From NCBI RefSeq assembly GCF_009800965.1, contig NZ_WUAF01000010.1, positions 1 through 64,000 of the forward strand: 64,000 nt of DNA. The letters are read 5' to 3'. Made by a program: the position numbers and the translations under genes. Of the stretch, positions 58,447-64,000 are shown in pieces. The stretch is from Cognatazoarcus halotolerans (lineage in GTDB: Bacteria; Pseudomonadota; Gammaproteobacteria; Burkholderiales; Rhodocyclaceae). Under the pieces are notes generated by a model. That model was not told the origin of the DNA. It ran no database searches and worked only from the letters and a program-made list of their open reading frames with translations. Every line of letters starts with the position of its first letter. Position 1 is the first letter of the stretch.

Positions 58447-60033
58447 ATGTCCCACCAGAAAATCCTCATTCTCGATTTCGGTTCCCAGGTCACGCAACTG
58501 ATCGCCCGGCGAGTCCGCGAGAGCCACGTTTACTGCGAGATTCATCCGAACGATGTCTCCGAAGCGTTCATTCGCGAATTCGACCCCCAAGGCATCATCC
58601 TTTCCGGCAGCCACGCGTCGACCTACGAGGATCACCAACTACGCGCACCGCAGGCAGTATGGGATCTCGGGGTTCCGGTACTTGGCATCTGTTTTGGCAT
58701 GTTCACCATGGCGGTGCAGCAGGGTGGCAAGGTCGAGCCCAGCGAGCATCGGGAATTCGGCTATGCCGAGGTACGGGCACATGGCCATACGGCGCTGCTC
58801 GATGGCATCGAGGATTTTCGGACCGCGGATGGGCACGGCATGCTCAAGGTGTGGATGAGCCATGGTGACAAGGTCACAGAGCTTCCGCCCGGCTTCAAGC
58901 TGATGGCCTCGACGCCAAGCTGCCCGATTGCCGGCATGGCCAATGAGGAAAAGCGCTATTACGCCGTCCAGTTTCACCCCGAAGTGACGCACACGCTGCA
59001 GGGCAGGGCGATGCTCGAGCGATTCGTCCGCGACATCTGCGCATGCTCCGGCGACTGGGTGATGGGCAATTACATCGAGGAAGCGGTCGCACGCATTCGC
59101 GAGCAGGTCGGTGACGAGGAGGTCATCCTGGGCCTCTCCGGGGGAGTCGATTCTTCCGTTGCCGCGGCACTCATCCATCGCGCCATCGGCGATCAACTGA
59201 CCTGCGTATTTGTTGACCACGGTTTGCTGCGGCTCAACGAGGGACAACTGGTGATGGACATGTTCGCGGGCCGCCTGCACGCGAAGGTAGTCCATGTCGA
59301 TGCGACGGCCCAGTTCATGGGTCATCTCGCCGGCGTGACCGACCCAGAACAAAAGCGCAAGATCATCGGCCGTGAGTTCGTCGAAGTGTTTCAGACCGAA
59401 GCCAGAAAGCTCGCCAATGCAAAGTGGCTGGCTCAGGGAACGATTTACCCGGATGTGGTCGAGTCAGGTGGCACCAAGACCAAGAAGGCCACGACCATCA
59501 AGAGCCACCACAACGTGGGTGGCCTGCCCGAAACGCTCGGCCTCAAGCTGCTCGAGCCATTGCGCGAGCTTTTCAAGGACGAGGTTCGCGAGCTTGGCGT
59601 CGCGCTTGGTCTGCCGCACGACATGGTTTATCGCCACCCATTCCCGGGACCCGGTCTCGGCGTGCGTATCCTCGGCGAGGTGCGCAAGGATTATGCCGAT
59701 CTGCTGCGTCGCGCGGATGCAATTTTCATCGAGGAACTGCGAACCACCACCGAGCCGCATACCGGCAAAACCTGGTACGAACTCACCAGCCAGGCCTTTG
59801 CGGTCTTTCTGCCGGTCAAGAGTGTCGGCGTCATGGGCGACGGCCGCACCTATGAATATGTCGTGGCGCTGCGGGCGGTGGAAACCCAGGATTTCATGAC
59901 TGCCCATTGGGCCGAACTGCCGCATGCGCTGCTCGGCAAGGTCTCGAACCGCATCATTAACGAGGTTCGCGGGATCAATCGGGTCGTGTATGACATTTCG
60001 GGAAAACCGCCAGCCACGATCGAGTGGGAATAA
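58447..60033 (+). CDS. guaA: GMP synthase GuaA
   Basis: GuaA converts XMP to GMP using glutamine. The 528-residue protein has a class I amidotransferase domain with the nucleophile C82 in LGICFGM and the His/Glu pair in QFHPEV. The ATP-PPase domain has the P-loop [11 protein letters not shown]. The C-terminal dimer domain ends in PPATIEWE. At position 86 a Phe replaces the Gln usual in this family (GMQ). The 3' end is a known integration site for genomic islands, and an integrase follows. Confidence 0.96.
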   Translation: MSHQKILILDFGSQVTQLIARRVRESHVYCEIHPNDVSEAFIREFDPQGIILSGSHASTYEDHQLRAPQAVWDLGVPVLGICFGMFTMAVQQGGKVEPSEHREFGYAEVRAHGHTALLDGIEDFRTADGHGMLKVWMSHGDKVTELPPGFKLMASTPSCPIAGMANEEKRYYAVQFHPEVTHTLQGRAMLERFVRDICACSGDWVMGNYIEEAVARIREQVGDEEVILGLSGGVDSSVAAALIHRAIGDQLTCVFVDHGLLRLNEGQLVMDMFAGRLHAKVVHVDATAQFMGHLAGVTDPEQKRKIIGREFVEVFQTEARKLANAKWLAQGTIYPDVVESGGTKTKKATTIKSHHNVGGLPETLGLKLLEPLRELFKDEVRELGVALGLPHDMVYRHPFPGPGLGVRILGEVRKDYADLLRRADAIFIEELRTTTEPHTGKTWYELTSQAFAVFLPVKSVGVMGDGRTYEYVVALRAVETQDFMTAHWAELPHALLGKVSNRIINEVRGINRVVYDISGKPPATIEWE

Positions 60034-60253
60034 ATTATCTTCATGTCAGGTCGTCCCATGTCGTCCGGTTTTCGGGAGAAAAGCAAGCCCTGACAATTGG
60101 TTAGCGTCTCATCTGGTCTCAACTCGCCTCACTAAAGCGTGCCCAAATTGGCGGTGTTGGTGACGGTATCGAAGAGCCGGCCTTGAACGACCAAAGTTGA
60201 TACCGTCAAATGCCCTGACGGTATCAGTTGACGGTATCGGTTCGGGGGATGAG
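60034..60253. other. Left attachment region of a genomic island after guaA
   Basis: The 220 bases between guaA and the integrase should contain attL, probably overlapping the last bases of guaA. The right copy is outside the window, so the exact core cannot be set. Four copies of a 10-mer, described separately, lie in the right half. Confidence 0.6.
60161..60238. repeat. Four TGACGGTATC repeats before the integrase gene
   Basis: TGACGGTATC occurs at 60161-60170, 60216-60225 and 60229-60238 on the plus strand and as its complement at 60199-60208. The middle pair forms an 11-base dyad (TGATACCGTCA and TGACGGTATCA). They are plausible arm-type binding sites for the integrase or an excisionase and overlap its promoter. 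Confidence 0.7.
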
Positions 60254-61534
60254 ATGCTCACTGACTTGAAGTTGAAGGCGCTGAAGCCCACGGGAAAGAT
60301 CTACAAGGTTGCTGATCGGCAGGGGCTCTACGTCGCTGTCACGCGGACGGGAGTGGTCAGTTTCCGGTTTGATTACCGGGTGAATTGTCGCCGTGAAACC
60401 CTGGTGATAGGCCAGTACGATCCGAATCTCGGGGCCAAGAAGCCGCGTGATCTGGTGGAACTGGACTACGGGATGTCCTTGAGCCTGGCGGAGGCGCGAC
60501 TACTGCTGGCGCGGGCGCACCGATCTGTGGAGCAAGGCGAGAGCCCTTCGCGTAGCAAGGTTGAAAAACGAGTCGAGGCTGCAGACGCGTTAACGTTTGG
60601 CAAGTGGGCGGAAAAGTACTTCGCTGAAGCTGACTTGGCCGAGTCCACCCGGTCTATGCGAAAGTCGGTCTATGACCGCAACTTGGCGGAGGAATTTGGC
60701 CGGCTGAAGTTGGAAGAAATCACGCCGGTGCGCCTTATGGCGAGGTGCGAGAAGATCAAGGAACGGGGGGCCGCAGCACCAGCGGTTCAAGCGCGCGAAA
60801 TCGTGCAGCAGGTTTTTCGATTCATCCAGGCGCGCGGACTGAAGATCGACAATCCCGCTGAGGCGATCCGACCCAGCGCCATCGCCACGTTCAAAGCTCG
60901 AGACAGGGCCCTGTCACCCGCCGAGATTCATACCTTTTTCAACGCGCTCGACCAGACCGCGACCACGTCGACACTGCGTTTGGCGGTCAAATTCATGCTG
61001 CTCACTCTGGTGCGCAAATCGGAATTCATCGAGGCGACATGGGGCGAGGTGAACTTCGAGACGGCGATATGGACGATCCCGAAGGAGCGCATGAAGGCGG
61101 GGCGCCCTCACAATGTGTACCTTAGCCAGCAGGCATTGGACATCCTGGTCGCTTTCAAAACCTGTTTCAGCGCCAGTTCGTACCTGCATCCTGGACGTTA
61201 CGAGACGGAGTTGCCGATCAGCGCGGCGACGTTGAACCGGGTGATTGATGCCACCGTGACCTTGATCCGTGGCCGCGGTGAAGACTTCGAGCCCTTCACC
61301 GTGCATGACCTGCGCCGCACGGCCAGTACATTGCTCCACGAAGCCGGCTTCAACAGCGACTGGATCGAGAAGTGCCTTGCTCATGAGCAGCGCGGTGTGC
61401 GTGCGATCTACAACAAGGCCGAGTACGCCGAACAGCGAAGAGCGATGCTTCAAACCTGGGCCGATATGCTTGATGGTTGGATCAAGAATGGCGCCAATGT
61501 GGTGCCTATTCGACGAGGCGTCAGCATCGCTTGA
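60254..61534 (+). CDS. P4-type tyrosine integrase
   Basis: The integrase recombines the island with the chromosome at guaA. The 426-residue protein has the DUF4102-like N-terminal domain (LKALKPTGKIYKVADRQGLYV), a core-binding domain (about 110-205) and the catalytic domain. This has Arg in TLVRKSEF, His-x-x-Arg in HDLRRTA, His in CLAHEQ and the nucleophile Y386 in AIYNKAEY. Start 60254 is chosen because GGGGGATGAG precedes it; a longer reading begins 57 bases upstream inside the repeat array. It is directly downstream of guaA. Confidence 0.93.
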   Translation: MLTDLKLKALKPTGKIYKVADRQGLYVAVTRTGVVSFRFDYRVNCRRETLVIGQYDPNLGAKKPRDLVELDYGMSLSLAEARLLLARAHRSVEQGESPSRSKVEKRVEAADALTFGKWAEKYFAEADLAESTRSMRKSVYDRNLAEEFGRLKLEEITPVRLMARCEKIKERGAAAPAVQAREIVQQVFRFIQARGLKIDNPAEAIRPSAIATFKARDRALSPAEIHTFFNALDQTATTSTLRLAVKFMLLTLVRKSEFIEATWGEVNFETAIWTIPKERMKAGRPHNVYLSQQALDILVAFKTCFSASSYLHPGRYETELPISAATLNRVIDATVTLIRGRGEDFEPFTVHDLRRTASTLLHEAGFNSDWIEKCLAHEQRGVRAIYNKAEYAEQRRAMLQTWADMLDGWIKNGANVVPIRRGVSIA

Positions 61535-61676
61535 CGATGCTTGTGCCAAGCGGTCTCCGCCTTGATGCCACGTCCTCTGTGGCGATGAATGCGCTGGTTC
61601 GCTGCTTGGTGCGCAGCCGCCGTGGCAAGGCGCGTCGGATCGGGCCCGTGGCGGGCAGGGAGGAGACTAGTCGCAG

Positions 61677-61753
61677 TTGTCCGAAATAGATCTACAAATT
61701 TCGGACATTGCTTCTTGCTTGTTGTCCGAAAAAGCTGTACAAATATCGGACAA
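61677..61753 (+). promoter_or_regulatory. Tandem operator repeats in the abiE promoter
   Basis: Two 31-base elements (61677-61707 and 61722-61752) agree at 27 of 31 positions. Each has inverted arms TGTCCGA and TCGGACA, and their starts are 45 bases apart. A promoter-like TTGCTT-N17-TACAAA (61715-61743) overlaps the second copy. A further half site TGTCCGA covers the AbiEi start codon (61763-61769). This fits autorepression by AbiEi. Confidence 0.75.
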
Positions 61754-61761
61754 GGTGCCCT

Positions 61762-62481
61762 ATGTCCGATCTCAAATCCGCCATCTCCTCGCAGATCAAC
61801 GCCGCCGGTGCCGGCCATGTCTGGGTGCCGACCGACTTCGCACACCTCGGCAACCGTGATGCGATCGACAAGACGCTCCAGCGCATGGTGCTGGCGGGCG
61901 ACCTGCGTCGTATCGACCGTGGGTTGTACGACAAACCCACTATCAACCGTCTGACCCAGCGTCCCACCACCCCGGACTATCGCGCAATCGTAGAGGCCAT
62001 TGCTCGGCGCGACCAACTGCGTTTGTTGGTGGATGGCATGACCGCAGCCAATGATCTCGGCTTGACGGACGCCGTCCCGGCCCGCGTCACCATCCACACC
62101 GATGCACGCCGCCGGGCAATCAAACTCGACAAGCTGACGATCGACTTCAAGCAGACCGCGCCTAGTCGTCTCTACTGGGCCGGTCGTCCCGCCATGCGGG
62201 TCGTCCAAGCGCTGCACTGGCTGAAAGACACGTTGGTCTCCGACCGCGACCGCATCCTGAACCGCCTGAGCCAACTACTGGCCGATCCGACTCATGGCGT
62301 GGCACTTCGCCAGGATCTGCTTGACGGGTTCAATACCTTGCCAGCGTGGATGCAAAGTCTAATCCGTGACCTACCCGGATGCGACCCGCAGGCCACCGTG
62401 GCCAAGACTCCGCAACCGCGAAGCAGCGTGAAGCGATCGGCGAGTCCCGATCCCGTCAGAAGCGCAGGGAGGGCCGGGTGA
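61762..62481 (+). CDS. abiEi: AbiEi-type antitoxin/transcriptional repressor
   Basis: AbiEi is the DNA-binding antitoxin of the type IV AbiE system, which neutralises AbiEii without stable contact and represses its own operon. The 239-residue protein begins with a winged helix (about 15-60, VWVPTDFAHLGNRDAIDKTL and GDLRRIDRGLYDKP). The C-terminal antitoxin domain (about 70-220) follows. Start 61762 is preferred to an upstream frame that would read through the operators. It overlaps the toxin start by four bases. Confidence 0.82.
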   Translation: MSDLKSAISSQINAAGAGHVWVPTDFAHLGNRDAIDKTLQRMVLAGDLRRIDRGLYDKPTINRLTQRPTTPDYRAIVEAIARRDQLRLLVDGMTAANDLGLTDAVPARVTIHTDARRRAIKLDKLTIDFKQTAPSRLYWAGRPAMRVVQALHWLKDTLVSDRDRILNRLSQLLADPTHGVALRQDLLDGFNTLPAWMQSLIRDLPGCDPQATVAKTPQPRSSVKRSASPDPVRSAGRAG

Positions 62482-63548
62482 CTCCATCTTTCCGTGAGGT
62501 GATCACCGCCGCCGACGCGGACCGGCTCGATCTATTTCTGGGTGCTGCTGCCCGTCTCGGTACGGCGGTCCAGAACGTCGAAAAGGACTTCTGGGTCTGC
62601 TGGACTCTGGACGTGTTGTTCAACGGACTGGCGGCAAACGGGCCTCGGCTTCTGTTCAAAGGGGGCACTTCCCTATCCAAGGCGTTCGGCCTCATCTCCC
62701 GCTTTTCCGAGGACATCGATATCACGGTCTTCCGTGACGACTTGGGGCAAGCGGCGGACGTGGCGGAACTAGAAGCCTTGAGCGGAAAGAAACGTCGTGC
62801 GCGTCTCGAATCCATCCGCTCAGCTTGCCAGGCGTACATCGCCGGACCTTTGACGGACCAATTTGCTCAGGTCGCCGCGGCCGTCATCCCGCAGGGGCGT
62901 TTCCGGTTGGAACTCGACCCAGACGACCAGGACGGCCAGAGCCTGCTGTTCTGGTATCCCGCCGTCACGCCCACGGCCGACAGCTACATCCGCTCAGCCG
63001 TCAAGATCGAATCCGGCGCGAAGTCGGCGCTGGACCCGCACATCGCAGCTTCGGTCGTACCGTACGTCGCACAAGATCTGCCCGGATTGGATCTGGCGGT
63101 GGGTAACGTCACCACCGTGAAGCCAGAGCGCACTTTCTGGGACAAGGTCATCATCCTGCACGGCCTCCGACAGTGGCACGACCGCCGCGGCGAACTGCGG
63201 CACGGCGGACAACGCGTCTCGCGCCACTACTACGATGTGCACCGCCTGATGCAGGCGTCGGCATCGTCCGAGTGGCGGGCCGATCATGCGCTCGCCGTCG
63301 ATTGTGCCCAGCACGCGAGGCTGTTCTTCGGCAGTGCCGACCTGGGGCTGGATGCCGCCCAACCCGGTACATTCACGCTCATGCCCACTCCGGCAATGTG
63401 TGAGGCGCTCGCCAAAGACTACACAGCAATGGCCGGCATGGTCTTCGGCGAAGTCCCACAGCTTGACGCTGTACTCGCCAGCGTCGAGCGCTTCGAACAG
63501 ATCGTCAATGGGACAGCGGTCGCCGCACCGCTCGTGCCGAAGGAATGA
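62478..63548 (+). CDS. abiEii: AbiEii-type nucleotidyltransferase toxin
   Basis: AbiEii is a nucleotidyltransferase-fold toxin that stops growth of phage-infected cells. The 356-residue protein has motif I GGTSLSK (62-68) followed by the D-x-D pair D79/D81 (FSEDIDI). Later motifs are KPERTFWDKVIILHG and RHYYDVHRLM, as in AbiEii/MenT-type enzymes. The start is GTG at 62478 with GGGAGGG upstream, overlapping the antitoxin stop (GTGA). The stop overlaps the next start (ATGA). Confidence 0.85.
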   Translation: MTPSFREVITAADADRLDLFLGAAARLGTAVQNVEKDFWVCWTLDVLFNGLAANGPRLLFKGGTSLSKAFGLISRFSEDIDITVFRDDLGQAADVAELEALSGKKRRARLESIRSACQAYIAGPLTDQFAQVAAAVIPQGRFRLELDPDDQDGQSLLFWYPAVTPTADSYIRSAVKIESGAKSALDPHIAASVVPYVAQDLPGLDLAVGNVTTVKPERTFWDKVIILHGLRQWHDRRGELRHGGQRVSRHYYDVHRLMQASASSEWRADHALAVDCAQHARLFFGSADLGLDAAQPGTFTLMPTPAMCEALAKDYTAMAGMVFGEVPQLDAVLASVERFEQIVNGTAVAAPLVPKE

Positions 63549-64000
63549 GCTTCGTGAACGACTACTTCAGCGACCGGGAAAATGGGCCGCGGGCGCGAAC
63601 CGAGCAGGTGATTTCACCCCCCGTCTGGGCGGGCTTGGTGGCGACGGTGCAGGCTCTGATCAATAGTGGAGCCTTCGGCCTGCGTTTCCCCGATCGCTGT
63701 CGGGATGGACAGGCCGTATGTGGATGTGATGCGGACGCCCTGGCCGCAGCCGTGATTGCGGAGATGCCGGGACTGGCGTGGCCGCTCGAAACCACGAGGA
63801 TGGTGGAAGACGGCTTCCTGTCGCAGCATGAGCCCTTCGCGCCGGATACGTTGCTGATCCTGGACTTCATCGAGTTCGTTTTCGCTTCGGTGGCGAAGCC
63901 GATTCCCGGGAAGCACCACGATTTCTTCAGCCACCATCATCTGACATTCGATCAGCAGTCCGGGCAGGAAGAGTTCCGGGCGACCGTCAATCGCATCTTT
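63545..64000 (+). CDS. Third gene of the abiE operon, unknown function, 3'-truncated by window edge
   Basis: The first 152 codons are open to the window edge. The ATG overlaps the toxin stop by four bases, so translation is coupled. The protein starts MSFVNDYFSDRENGPRART. It has a segment with spaced cysteines (RFPDRCRDGQAVCGCDADAL) and then a region (LLILDFIEFVFASVAKPIPG, HHDFFSHHHLTFDQQSG) before EEFRATVNRIF at the edge. The last part recalls HEPN-type Abi proteins (AbiJ-like) in which such a stretch precedes the effector domain, but this is a weak impression. Its function is unknown. It is probably part of the defence operon. Confidence 0.7.
   Translation, partial: MSFVNDYFSDRENGPRARTEQVISPPVWAGLVATVQALINSGAFGLRFPDRCRDGQAVCGCDADALAAAVIAEMPGLAWPLETTRMVEDGFLSQHEPFAPDTLLILDFIEFVFASVAKPIPGKHHDFFSHHHLTFDQQSGQEEFRATVNRIF

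Overview
The window looks like a chromosome segment of a high-GC, denitrifying betaproteobacterium, most likely Rhodocyclales (Thauera, Azoarcus or Aromatoleum type). This is an inference from gene content: a Tat-exported clade I NosZ, napFDAGHBC, a complete ccm set, tig-clpP-clpX-lon-hupB, smpB/ratA/rnfH and guaB-guaA. No 16S rRNA gene is present.

Bases 1-7342 are an accessory region. The right part of an IS21-family element (istA 3' part, istB, right terminal repeat) has inserted into hsdM of a type I restriction-modification operon ordered fic, hsdR, hsdM on the minus strand. HsdM stops at residue 382, directly at the IS end. hsdS is not in the window.

Bases 7635-35850 form a respiratory nitrogen block. 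It starts with a hemerythrin and a SirB2 protein, a divergent Crp/Fnr-type regulator without Fe-S cysteines, and a minus-strand operon (hemerythrin, DUF2249, polytopic membrane protein). Then come nosZ, nosR, a small membrane protein, nosDFYL, two small unknown genes and a second NosL-like gene. A lipid-anchored cytochrome c5 and a truncated haemoglobin follow. The cytochrome c maturation operon ccmABCDEFGHI and the periplasmic nitrate reductase operon napFDAGHBC are both on the minus strand. Together these give periplasmic nitrate reduction, N2O reduction with copper-site assembly, and haem attachment to the c-type cytochromes. Five FNR/DNR-type 14-bp dyads were found by eye before the hemerythrin operon, nosZ, nosR, the cytochrome c5 gene and napF. 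Most have plausible class II spacing, which suggests a shared oxygen- or NO-responsive regulon.

Bases 35977-60033 are core genes: prkA-yeaH-spoVR; the protein quality-control run tig, clpP, clpX, lon (with a sigma-32-like promoter before lon) and hupB; tRNA-Val and tRNA-Asp; ppiD; fabI; a peptide-type ABC importer with solute-binding protein and two permeases but no ATPase nearby; smpB divergent from ratA-rnfH; a DUF4124 protein; guaB and guaA.

From 60034 to the right edge lies the left end of a genomic island integrated after guaA. It has a P4-type tyrosine integrase preceded by four copies of TGACGGTATC. An AbiE-type (type IV) toxin-antitoxin operon follows, with two near-identical 31-base operator repeats in its promoter. 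A third, translationally coupled gene of unknown function runs off the window. This three-gene defence-like operon is the best candidate for something undescribed. The second is the fic-hsdR-hsdM arrangement.
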